A stretch of DNA of 64,000 bases from Lepas anatifera (Eukaryota > Arthropoda > Thecostraca > Lepadidae), in contig JAOTON010002233.1 in the NCBI GenBank assembly GCA_034440635.1, positions 62,001-126,000 of the forward strand, read 5' to 3'. Under the pieces are notes generated by a model, which saw only the letters and a program-made list of their open reading frames with translations, was not told the DNA's origin and searched no databases. Of the stretch, positions 11,703 to 21,979 are shown piece after piece. Made by a program: the position numbers and the translations under genes. Numbering within the stretch: the first letter of the stretch is position 1; every line of letters starts with the position of its first letter.

Positions 11703-12547
11703 TTAACACGCGCATTGACGGGGGTCTGAGCCACCTTCGCATTGACGGGGGCGGGTACCCGCCCCCTAAGATCTCGAGAACCACGGTAGGTAGCAAAAAA
11801 CGGTAAACGGTGTTGGGCTGCCCATCCACTTCTCCATCGAAAACATTTGTACCATTTTTTTGTCAGGTCACATCTAAGGTCACGAGAGGTCAAAACATGC
11901 CGTCATAGGGATAACATGTAAATTCAGTTTTTCGGCCACTACATCTGAACAAGTAAAAATAGAGCAAAACGACTTGAACTATATGAATCATCTCAGCAAG
12001 CCGAATCGAATGATATATAATTTGACCTTGCTAGGTCAAATCAAGGATTTGACCTGACCTGAGGTCAGGTCAGGGTCAAATTATATAAAATGCATATCAT
12101 TAGAACCGCAAAGTCCAGGCGAGTCTTATGCAGCTAAAATAAATGCTCCATCACCATCCGTTACTGAGTTATTTTGTAAAAACCATTTTTCCTATGTATT
12201 TCCAATGGAGAGGTCATGCCTCGTACCTGACCTTAGGTCATCGATATCAAAAATACCGGAACATATTTTAGAGAACTCGGTGGGGCCATTATGTGATATG
12301 AGTTTCAATCGGATAAGTTCACCCTGCTCCGACTTATGCTATCTTAAACTTTTTTGAGGTAGGGTCACTTGACCTGTACTGGTGACCTGACCTGAGATGA
12401 CCTAACCTTAAAATCTTCACAGAAGTTGTAAAATGATGAGGAGAAAGGTATGCCAAGTACGGCGGCGCTACGCGCCGCAGTTTTTCTTCTATCTCCGAAA
12501 AACCCGAAGGAGGGGCGGGTACCCGCCCCCGTCAATGCGCGTGTTAA
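11703..12547 (+). mobile_element. TTAA-ended non-autonomous element E2 (CGGGTACCCG core), complete
   Basis: Left, long end: TTAACACGC, spacer GCATTGACGGGGG, linker TCTGAGCCACCTTC, the same spacer GCATTGACGGGGG again, then the palindromic core GCGGGTACCCGC. Right end (reverse complement): TTAACACGC, one GCATTGACGGGGG, core GCGGGTACCCGC, GGTTTTTCGG and a GC hairpin (GCGGCGCGTAGCGCCGC). The interior holds GACCTGACCTGAGGTCAGG near 12050 and GTGACCTGACCTGAGATG near 12385. No transposase frame. The TTAA may be the shared target duplication. Confidence 0.78.
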
Positions 12548-12799
12548 TATTTCTTATCAACATTATAATGCGTCAGTGAATATCAACGATACTGAGCACA
12601 AAAATGGCGTCTTTTTTGTAACGATGCTATTGTTGTCAAAATTCTTGGGATGATGATTTGTCATCAAAACCACACCATCAACAAGCATCGTTACGTTCAG
12701 CAATAAAGTCTGCAACTAAACCAGTCAACCGACAAAAACTCTGCAACACGCACCACACTATTGGCAAGATTAAATGAGAATATTCATGGCTAAAAAGGC

Positions 12800-12905
12800 T
12801 GAGCGTTGCCTGATTGGTCGTCGGCTGGCAGCCGTCGCGTGACGTCGCCCGGAGCGTCAGGCGACTGCCGCCGACGTCGGCCACCGACCGGTCGCCAGAT
12901 TTTTT
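12800..12905. promoter_or_regulatory. Short CpG-rich block with CCAAT and CRE-like sites
   Basis: GATTGGTCG (inverted CCAAT, about 12812) is followed by CGTGACGTCGCCC (CRE-like TGACGTCG, about 12838) and CCGACGTCGG. The combination is promoter-like, but no transcript evidence is visible. Confidence 0.25.
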
Positions 12906-14616
12906 CGGTGGCACTGTGTGCCAAGTTCAAGTGCATGTCCCACTACTGGTGTGTTGCAGATTCGGAACACTGTTTTCCTGGACCACTTTTCAAATATGTA
13001 GAAGAGTTGATACTGGCTTGCAAATATGGCTGTGAAAAATGATGGGCGACTAAAAAGACGAAAAATAGAACTTCAACAATCGCAACGGAGAAATAGAGCA
13101 GCTGTTAAATGATAAATTCTGTCCTGTGCTTTATCTACCGGGAACTAGACGAATAAAACTTAAAGTTTCATGTATTTGCCGTATCATTGTGTAAGCAGAA
13201 GGAAAACACAGGATAGTCAATTGGATTTCCCAGGGAACAAAACATTAACTTCCAGTCTTGTCACGCAATTGCTATCAATCATTTGTAAATAGACAGGGCT
13301 TCATCACTGCGCATCCCATTATCCGCCATTCGTCATGTGTAGCACAGGCAAACCTTTCGGAAAATAATTGAAACCAACTCTTCTTCAGGCGTATCCCTCA
13401 ATCATCGCCCAGTTATCTATGAGATGTAGGGTTCCCCCAGCCCCCCGAGATCTCCACCCATGATTGGATGAGTACATCAATGTGAGTTTCAATGAAACAG
13501 GATTGATATATGATAAATAATATATTGATATATAAGATATATAATGAGCCCCAAAAATAAGCCCTTCATGGCAGCTATTCAATTTATTTAATATAAATCG
13601 GGTAACTGACACACATAGAGTTACTGAGCATATAAAAATATGGCATGAGGCCTCCAGAAAATACTGAAAGAAAACTGACACTGACTAGAAATTAATATCG
13701 TTCTTTTAAACCGAAACTGTAGCAAGTATTCTGACTCCAAGGGCTTGACGGAAGCAAAATATCAAACAAAATCACGTCTTAAGAACGTAAAAGCTTCAAC
13801 TCGTCTCAAAGGGAATAATCCACTTTGTCGAAATTCTAAAAAGAATAATTTAAAAACCAAAGAGGCCTGAAAATCAAAACAGTCTTTCCCCACATTATAT
13901 TCTAAAGACAGAAATATCTCTTCTTTTTCTGATAATTTGTGACGTCACCAAAAGAACACTTTTAAAAACAGTGAAATCCCAAACCTTGATCATAGACTCG
14001 CTTGAAAGGCCTTCTCACAACCTTTCTGCATGACAAAAAATCGCATGTGGGGGTTATTTAAACACATGTTGAAATAATCGCAGGACCCAAAACCTATTTT
14101 CCACCGGTGCAAAAACTGCATCACAGATGGCGTAACAGCGACCGTGTTTATTCAGTGGTGGAATGATGACGCATATGCCTGATGTAAAAAATCAGGGCTG
14201 GATTTTGAAGAAAAAACTATTGATATTTGTTTCGGCAAGTGCAGCGGAGGGAGAATGTGATGTGTGTTGCGGCCATTGGGCGCACTTCTGCCCAGTGACG
14301 CTCTGCAATGGTCAAACCCTCGGCCGAAGTTTTCCGACGATAGGCATATTGCAGGCTGGTTCACTCACCAGCCTGGTATTTTCAGTGAGTGGGCGGGAAT
14401 TAGGGCTCACGACCCCAATCAGATTGCTGCAACCATATGGAAGGTTTGAAACAGGCATTGAGTCCCTTTACGTTGCATTTTAAGCATTGCAGAAATTTCA
14501 TACAGACAGCTTTGGGTGAAATTAAATATGCCAATAGTGAATTCTCAACAGTCTCTACAAAACTGTTATCTCACTTCAAAACCCATTGTAAAAGTGGGAC
14601 ACTGCCTTTAAGTACT
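12906..14616. other. No gene seen
   Basis: AT-rich; no coding, RNA or repeat feature I can support. Confidence 0.4.
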
Positions 14617-14624
14617 GGCTGTCC

Positions 14625-14660
14625 CAAGGGCGGATCCAGGAGAGACAAAGGGGGTGCTTA
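14625..14660 (+). mobile_element. hAT-like terminal inverted repeat, isolated left end
   Basis: CAAGGGCGGATCCAGG matches the terminal repeat of the hAT-like MITEs in this window. No partner with matching 8-bp flanks was found, so this is a truncated copy, possibly split by the element at 14729. Confidence 0.45.
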
Positions 14661-14728
14661 CCTCCCCCTTGTGGTCGCTGAAGGCGTTCCTGTTGACGTC
14701 TAACGCCCATGTTGGAAATAGAAAAGGC

Positions 14729-14972
14729 CATAGGCGGATCCAGGGGGCGGGGGGCACGTGCCCCCGATCGACCCTCGGCGCCCCCTGAAGGTCGATGGCG
14801 CCCCCTGAAATGTGCTTCCCCCCCAGGATGCGAAGTCGGCGCCCACCGATAGGATTTGGCGCCCACCTGATGCTTTTGCCGGTCATAAGTGGGCCCCTGG
14901 TCCGGATGGGCCCCCGGTCGGATGGCGCCCCCGGGAAGGTGCCCCCGATCGGCAATCCTGGATCCGCCCATG
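14729..14972. mobile_element. hAT-like MITE with perfect 8-bp TSD
   Basis: The element starts CATAGGCGGATCCAGG and ends CCTGGATCCGCCCATG, an inverted repeat. GAAAAGGC flanks it at both 14721-14728 and 14973-14980. The 8-bp TSD and CA...TG termini fit the hAT superfamily (P elements also make 8-bp TSDs). At 244 bp it encodes nothing and is strongly G/C-run rich. Confidence 0.85.
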
Positions 14973-15145
14973 GAAAAGGCCCTGCCTGGACAGCAAAAGC
15001 CTTTCGAAAGCCGAAACTGTGCCCTACAAGGGCCTTGGAGTTGACTTGAGGACAAGGGTGTGGATTTATATCTCTCTGGGGGTGCCACGGCACCCCTAAT
15101 GGTGATTTGGGTACCCCCAACCAAAATGTGCAGCAAAGTCTTAAA

Positions 15146-15290
15146 AGGAATGTAACACCTTTATAACGTAATTTTAACTGAGAAAGCCAAGTTGTAAACC
15201 ATACCGGAAAACCCGGTACTCTATATATCATTTGTCTTGAAGCCCAAAATTTCCGTAGAGAAAAGCTAAAAACTACCTGAAATGCACCCT
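15146..15290 (+). mobile_element. Partial MITE, AAAGGGAATGTGG family
   Basis: It shares AAAAGGAATGTAACACC, ATAACGTAATTTTAACTGAG, AGCCAAGTTGTAAA, GGAAAACCCGGTACTC and AGAAAAGCTAAAAACTACC with 21693-21850. Its right end is not found. A lone terminus also occurs at 16731-16755. Confidence 0.6.
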
Positions 15291-15424
15291 ACATGTACCC
15301 TTAGCAGCAGGTCACAGTTGTCAGTTGTTGGTGCGACGACATATGCTGACGTCACGGTGAGTATCAGTCAATCGAAGCCCTTGAAGCATCTGAGTATGCC
15401 ACAATTGATAAACCCAAAGCCGAT

Positions 15425-15685
15425 AAGCAAAAAAAAAAGCGTCGCGGGTTCAAACAGGTGGCCACAATTTGCTTGTTTTGCTATCAAGGTCCCAATGTTT
15501 GCAGTGAAGTTAACTGGTCCGGTTTCAAGTTGAGAAATGAAACACCAAAACGCTGTATAAGCTAAAAAGAAGTTGAGGCAAAAAGGAGATAGACAGCTTT
15601 GGGGGAGAGCAGAAACATAGTTTTGCCCGAGCTTTTCGTTTGGAAGGGGGAAAATATTTTTTCACCCCTCCTGGAACCGCCACTG
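15425..15685 (+). mobile_element. hAT-like repeat family A, partial copy
   Basis: It shares a landmark order with 31750-32008 and both palindrome arms: AGCAAAAAAAA-CGTCGCGGGT, TTGTTTTGCTAT, AAGTTGAGA, GACAGCTTTGGGGG, TTTTGCCCGAGCTTTTCGTTT, and the terminus CTGGAACCGCCACTG. The left TIR is not clear here. Confidence 0.6.
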
Positions 15686-16818
15686 ATAATGGACAATTCA
15701 CAATGAATGTACATACCTGCAAGATAACTTATTGCATGCTCCATACTTAAGCAGTGATGAAGTGCATAAGATACAGCAAAGTAGACTTTACGTTAGCTGA
15801 ATTACGTACATATATTTTTCACTACCTAATTCGTTCACACATTGAAAAAGTATTTGAAATCAACACAAGGCGCAGCATCATTGGGACCTTTGGTCTGTGG
15901 TGCCAGGTGGTTTCAAACATTTGTAAAAATTGTAAATATTTTTTATGCATCAACATATTACTTACTGTCCAATATTGATAAGCAGCGCCCCTTCCCTTGC
16001 GTTTCTGCCGGCTGATATCATGCCATGACGTGACAGTCCGAGGGCCTACTATAATTTTTATTGAGATGCAATAGTGTTACCAAAAATGTAAAATGAGAAG
16101 CTGGTTGCACGACTTCTCATTGTACAAATAAGCAAATACAAATCAAAATCGAGGATGGCATCGCTCCCAATATAACACACTGGTTCTTTATTTCTCCTAT
16201 ACTGATCTCTCCTGCACCTGAAAAACAATCCCATTAATCAACCGTGTGCCTTAAGAATTGTTTGAAATACATATAAATGTATTTGGTGAGCATGTTTTGA
16301 TATTTTGCAAATACAGTTATTTGGCTTTTATTGATTCACAAGGTTAAGTAAAAGCATTTATGAGGCACTTAATAACGAAAAACGCAGCAATAAAACAGAA
16401 AGTTGGTTCTTTGTCTGGTATGAGAGTCTGTGTTTCAAGTAATAATGCGTTTGCTTCTACCACCTACTCTTGTTGACAAATGACGGCTTATAGAAAATAT
16501 CAATCCAAGTTTGTTGGAAAAAATTTTGGGAGCATATGTGAAGGATTTATATTTGTGAAATAGCCGAAAGAGGGGACATCGCAGCTTGTCTCGTACGACT
16601 TATAGGTAAGCTCTCTGGCGCTGACATTAAAATGACCAGGAACCTCATTATCCTAATAATTCAGAAATCATGGACGCTTCCATGATTTTTGGCAAAAGTT
16701 CCCCCAATTACACTAAATTCCAGGATTCGACCAAGGTGCCACATTCCCTTTAATGAAGTGCTTAATGAATAGGAAATTTTCAACAAATACGTGATCAGGC
16801 ACAAATAGTACGCGATAC
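15686..16818. other. No gene seen
   Basis: AT-rich. It contains only a lone MITE terminus (AAGGTGCCACATTCCCTTTA at about 16735). Confidence 0.4.
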
Positions 16819-17005
16819 AGGCAAAAAAATAATTTGTATGCTACAATACTCCGCTGTTTATCTCCCGGGTGATATCGCGTTCGTTGTTAGGCATTGTTCA
16901 TTAATGCCGTTTGTTTTTATTATATTTTTCATTAGACTTAGGTGTCAGCACTCAGCTTTCGGATTATACCTAAGTTGTCGGAACTGGGGCAGTGAGTGAC
17001 CTCAC
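16819..17005 (+). repeat. 187-bp direct repeat, copy 1
   Basis: Compared base by base with 24180-24366, the two copies have equal length, no indels and four mismatches. Content includes TATCTCCCGGGTGATATCGC and CATTAGACTTAGGTGTCAGC. That similarity far exceeds other dispersed repeats here. It could be a pair of short LTR-like repeats, a recent gene conversion or a young MITE family. Confidence 0.85.
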
Positions 17006-18101
17006 TTGACCTCACTTGGCGCTAAGTTTCTATCTCTGGATGTGGAGTAATTCTTAATTTTCGTATTGGGAAGTGCAGCATAGTTTCATGCATTTGGGAG
17101 AGTATTTTACAGTGTTTATGATACAGTGGCTCTCTTAACGCTGGCGTAGTTGACAGTTTTCGGATTCGGGCGCCCTCAAACGTTTTAAAAAATTCAAGTT
17201 ATTTTGGTGGATCGATTAAGAGTGCCCTCATTAGACAAAAAAATCCGTTGCCTCAGGCAAATTGTCTGTAGCTTTTGGTTTTCACCATATAATTTTAAAT
17301 GTCGTGGTATGACGTATGAAAGGTGAAATGCGTTAAAACAGCGGAAATGTTTTGAGTCCCAAATCAGGTTTAGCGCCTTTCACCATCCAACATGGAACAA
17401 AGCAGCACATGCTTCCCTCTTCTGGTACCTATATTATCTGGGTTTACTTCGGCAGCGCTCTCATTACTTCACACTCGCTATAACTCGTCCTACGGTTAAG
17501 GTTAAGTTTTATGCACCTCCGTCTCTCTCCTCCCCTTCTGTCGGTTACCTTCGGGCCGGGCCCCACTCCATTTCGCTCAGCAGAAACCCATCTCGCGACT
17601 CTCCTGACTTCAGCGAACTCGGTCGCCGGCTAGCCAGTGCTGACTCTGCCGCTGTCTCGCCTGTCCGAAAGAGTATCGGATGGTGGCGCAGATAATCAAC
17701 CCAATGTAGGGCAAATATGGCTAGTAATGCTTGAAAAAGACCATGTTGATATATATCTTGGCTTATGGTTTAAGCTCTATCATTTTCACGGATAAATTTC
17801 CCCTGGATTTCTCGCTATACAAGTGAACGCGCCTCCACCAATCAGCAGCCGCCATCCGCTGGATACCGATTGCCCGCGGGGCACAGAGGTTAGAAAGGTC
17901 ATTCCGCTGGCGCCGAGTTCAAGCATCGGTGGGGAGGGGTCGCGTGGCGGATTGTAAAACGTACGCGTGTGGTATTAAGAAAGGTGGTAGTTCTGCCTGC
18001 TGTTGGACTGAGGGAGGAGAACAGATGTAGGAGGCATTCTGTGCCCATGGTTGGCTGTATTGGTTAGGTGTGTATGCTGTGTGCGGCGTCGATATCACTT
18101 G
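17006..18101. other. No gene seen; mildly GC-rich patch near 17460-17690
   Basis: Directly after the 187-bp repeat comes CTTGACCTCACTTGGCGC. Nothing that reads as gag, pol or any other protein was seen. Confidence 0.4.
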
Positions 18102-18230
18102 TAGGGGAGAGTGGGGTAAGATGCCCCATTGGGTAAGACGCCCAATCCCCTCTTTTGGCAATCCGAGCCACCACTGGTAAATAATATTGTTCTTGGTCGA
18201 AAGCAGAGGCTTTGATTGTTTCTTGCACAA
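17919..18230 (-). other. Unsupported open frame overlapping an element end
   Basis: A 103-codon open frame with no recognised motif. It crosses the element boundary at 18102, so it is probably not a gene. Confidence 0.1.
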
Positions 18231-19358
18231 AAATTCAGTTCCCTCCTGTGATTTGCTTGAGGTTGGTGGGCAATTCTTTATTTCGATGCTTTTCTAAGAA
18301 AAAATTGCCCACATAGGTTGCAGATATCTCGAAGAGTATTGGATGCGTGCTTTGTTTGATTTCCCATTACGAATGATGGCACATTCAACTCATTAACTGA
18401 GCATTTCCCTTGAGTGTATTAATTTTAGGATTTTTGCCCTTTAGGTTTTATCTAATTTGGGTACTGATGGGAAAGATGCCCCCTCGACGAATGGGGAAAG
18501 ATGCCCCATGGGCAACTTTCCCGGTGGAAAGGGGGCGTCTTTACCCAGAGCAATATAACGTCATTTGTTAGAGTAAACAACTGTGTGTTAAACTTGGGGT
18601 TAGTCCAAACCTTACCCACGGGCAGCGCCACGGAATTTTTACTGGGGGGCTAAGGACCCTGGACTGGTGATGGCGGGGGGATGTGAACTTTAAATTGACC
18701 GTCCTTGAAAAAACTAAGAACCATGAAGCTCATGAACAAATTTACGTAGGTCAAAGCAGGTAGGTAATAGAGAAACAATAAAAACCTAGGTCGATTCCCA
18801 AAACTTGTCGGGAGACGTCCTCACAGATTGACGAGTTAGGGGATCCGTCCTCCCGTTCCTGTCCTATGCTTTAGACGCGCATGACCGCACGTGTTAAATA
18901 AGAGCACACTTCAATCTGTCGCTTTGTGACAAACCTTTCCAATTGAAGGCCTCGCACCTGAACCCAGGCTACTAACGCAAAGAATCCCATAACAGCCAAA
19001 TTTTGTGGTTGGTGCTTTCATTCGATAAAGCGAATCCCAGCTCAATTATTAAAACCTTGAGACAATCGTTTGGGAGTTCACCGGGCCCGGCCTGATGCCC
19101 CAACCGGAGATGACCTCATGGTGGGTTCAGATCAAACTGGTGTGGTGGAGGCGCAAAACAATTAATTTAAAATGGACGAAACCGTAAAACATATTGCAAA
19201 CCAAAATTGGCCAAAATCGGTCAATTTTGGCCAATTAGGAAGGGGCTATGGCTGAACTGTTTACCCTGGATTCGCCTATGAATGAGCTAGACCTGAAATA
19301 TTCCACATGGTTAATCGTGCAAAGCTCCGTACCTGATCTCTTATGTCGTCCCTACATT

Positions 19359-19585
19359 TGCCATCCCGGTAGCCCAGTTGGTAGAGCTTTGGGCTCCGGC
19401 CCGCTGCTCAGAAACGTGCAGTGGCAGTGCATGTCCAGGCTTGGGATCGATTCCCCTGAGACGCTCCGGCGCTCAATAGTTAACCCGACGTAGGTTGGCT
19501 GGCAACTGACTGGTGAGAGGGTGACCTGAGCGGGGCGGCCATCCCTGTGGTTTGTGGGATGTTTAACTTTGACTTAAATTAAATC
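19359..19585 (+). mobile_element. SINE-2, tRNA-derived
   Basis: A-box TAGCCCAGTTGGTAGAGC (about 19370) and B-box-like GGGATCGATTCCC (about 19442) are spaced farther apart than in a tRNA. A unique tail follows (CTGGCAACTGACTGGTGAG, GGTGACCTGAG). The tail and the next 110 bp recur at 25946-26140. No clean TSD was identified. Confidence 0.65.
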
Positions 19586-19594
19586 TTCCTTACA

Positions 19595-19690
19595 GGAGTT
19601 GCTCGCTCCAATGGTAGGGCTAGGGTCTCCGCGACAAGACCATTGATGACTTTAGTGAGACTCCGACTCCAAAAGCCGAACTTGCAACAA
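19595..19690 (+). repeat. Repeat segment downstream of SINE-2, shared with 26045-26140
   Basis: GGAGTTGCTCG, GGGGTCTCCG or GGGTCTCCG, TTGATGA and TAGTGAGA(C/T) occur in the same order in both copies. The repeat unit is therefore longer than the tRNA-related part alone. Confidence 0.55.
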
Positions 19691-20407
19691 CATGCATTTA
19701 AAAAGGCTCTGGAAGATAGACTAGTTAGAGGGGTTGCGAAAGCAAATGTATCTAAAAAGACGTGGACGAGGCAAGCAAAAGTGGTATAAGGAAAGAAAAA
19801 CAATGGGCATGACGATACCAGATACCTCATCTGCGGAGTGAGTTTTGTTCTCTCGTGCAAAGAATAGATCGAGTGTACTGACTGGGAAGGCTGGGCCTGT
19901 GTGCCTTGACGAGAATGCTAAGGTGGCTGTGCGCTATGAATGATAGACTGGGAGCCTGTAACGATTAGTGGGAGGAAGCTTTGAGTCACCACAATCCATT
20001 TTTACTCCCTGACGTGAATGTTTTTGTACTTAACAGCTTCTGGTCCATATTTCTTATAAAATGGGGACTTGAAACAAAGGGAACACAGAAAAGATAAGGT
20101 AGGCGATTTAGGGGAGGTTCTCAGAAACCTCGTACGAGTTTACCTACTTCGTTTCGTACTTCGTTGTTTGTGAGTGTGTGTGATTTTATATTACTTTTAT
20201 GGTATGCTTTTATCCTTGGTTTTTATCGTTAGTTTTACGTAACTTTGTTTTACTATTTGACGTGGAAACATGAAACACCACTTTGCTACACGTTTTATTA
20301 ATGTTTGTGCATGCTTTTAAATAAATTCTGACTTCTGAATAATACTTAAATGATTACCAATGAAGCTAAGAACTACAAAAAGCTACTTAATCAACGATAT
20401 ACCAAAA

Positions 20408-21764
20408 TGGGGTAAGATGCCCAGGGGTGGGGCATTAGGGTGTCCCAAAATTAACAAAGTTTTAAAAGTTGGTGTTTACCTTTCTTTTTCCCGTTGAGTG
20501 TGACCTGAAACGAAATTGTGCAAAAAATCAGGCATTTAAATTAATATTTGACCCCAGCGCAAATCGCTTGAAGTTTTACCCATAGCTCCCTATGGAGACT
20601 GCAACGCTTGAACACGAACTATTTCGGTATTTCCATCGAATGCGGGACTACAGCTTAGTGTGTCTTATATTTTTTCTCTTTTTGGCTATGTTTTGTAAGA
20701 ATTATCTTTTATCTATTGTTTACATGGCATTCCGACTTATTTCCACTACAATTAGGAACTTCACGTTCTTCGTTTTACATAGAACCATATTGTGTTATAA
20801 GGTACACAACCCTGATCCGAATAACTGGTTGTTTTTCCTTGTATGGTCAGGCAAAACACTGTTTTATAAACATTATCATTGATCCTTAGACTAGAAAGAC
20901 ACAGTTTCAAGACATATACACCTTATTCAATATGGAACAAAAGTCCATTGCAACATATAAACATCCTTCTGGAGGGCCCCTGGCCAGAGGTGTACGCCAG
21001 AACTGATTTCCTAGTGTCGGGAAACGGCTTGTGGTAATGCTCTACAACTTGCAGTAGGTGCTGCTGGCGAGTGGTGGTTAGGGGGGAATACATTCCCCGA
21101 AAACAGAAAATCTAGGGGCAATACTATGGTTGCACCCCCCTCCCCAAAGCTATCGGCCTCGTTTTTGCCCGGACTCATTTTTAGTCTACAAGCAAGGTTT
21201 TGGTGCTTGAACTCTCAACTTTAAACACAGCCACCCAACTTCAGTGCAAAAATTGAGCCCTGGATAGCAAAACAAGCATCTTGTGGCTACAACTTTGACC
21301 CGGCGACGTTTTTTTTATTCTGCTTATCGACTCTTCAGCTTACCCCCATAGATTACCGTTTAGTTAAATTGTGGTGTGCTATCACCGCGTGACGTTTTTC
21401 CTCATCTACTTTGGCTTGTCCCCAAACCTGCCGGCTAAATCCGCCACTGCTGTCGGCTCTCCTCATTCTTAGTAAGGCAGCTGATATAGTAATTTATCAG
21501 CCTAGCCCCTCCCTCTGCTGGGTTGTTCGCCAACTGCAGGTTTCGTATGAAGGCCTCCAGCCTATCGTAACCTGGGATACCGTCCCATGGCGGGCACTCA
21601 GCCAGAAATGACGTGTCAACCGACAGGCTTTTCAAACGTGGGATGGGACTGCGCGCCCACAAACTTATCCAGCGTCAGATCCTCCATGCCTTAAAGGGAA
21701 TGTGGCACCTTCATAACGTGATTTTAACTGAGATAGCTAAGTTGTAAAGCAAGTCGGAAAACCC
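20408..21764 (+). repeat. Left arm of giant palindrome
   Basis: About 1.35 kb whose reverse complement recurs at 21898-23462 with few differences. Landmarks: CTCCCTATGGAGACTGCAAC near 20587 and its complement near 23070; CTGGCCAGAGGTGTACGCC near 20982 and its complement near 22670. The arm includes a family-A hAT-like repeat (about 21057-21320) and half of a MITE. The 96-codon open frame at 20592-20882 has a disrupted partner in the right arm and no recognised motif. Confidence 0.9.
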
Positions 21765-21979
21765 GGTACTCAATATATCATTTGTCCTGGAACTCAAAAT
21801 TTCCGTTCAGAAAAGCTAAAAACTACCGGAAATGTACCCCTCAAGGACAATGTCCAGGTGATTTCCTTTGATACAACAGCGTCCAACACCGGGTGGCAGT
21901 ACCGGGTTTTCCGACTTGCTTTACAACTTGGCTGTCTCAGTTAAAATCACGTTATGAAGGTGCCACATTCCCTTTAGGG
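21693..21979. mobile_element. Foldback MITE at the palindrome centre
   Basis: Inverted termini TAAAGGGAATGTGGCACC (21692 on) and GGTGCCACATTCCCTTTA (to 21979). The inverted repeat extends to the CCGGTACT/AGTACCGG pair, leaving a loop of about 133 bp. A TA-type target is possible. Partial copies lie at 15146 and 16735. Confidence 0.65.

Noticed and set aside
14576..15231. Overlapping 186- and 207-codon minus frames
   Set aside because: They run through the hAT-like MITEs and G/C runs; proline/glycine-rich translation follows from composition.
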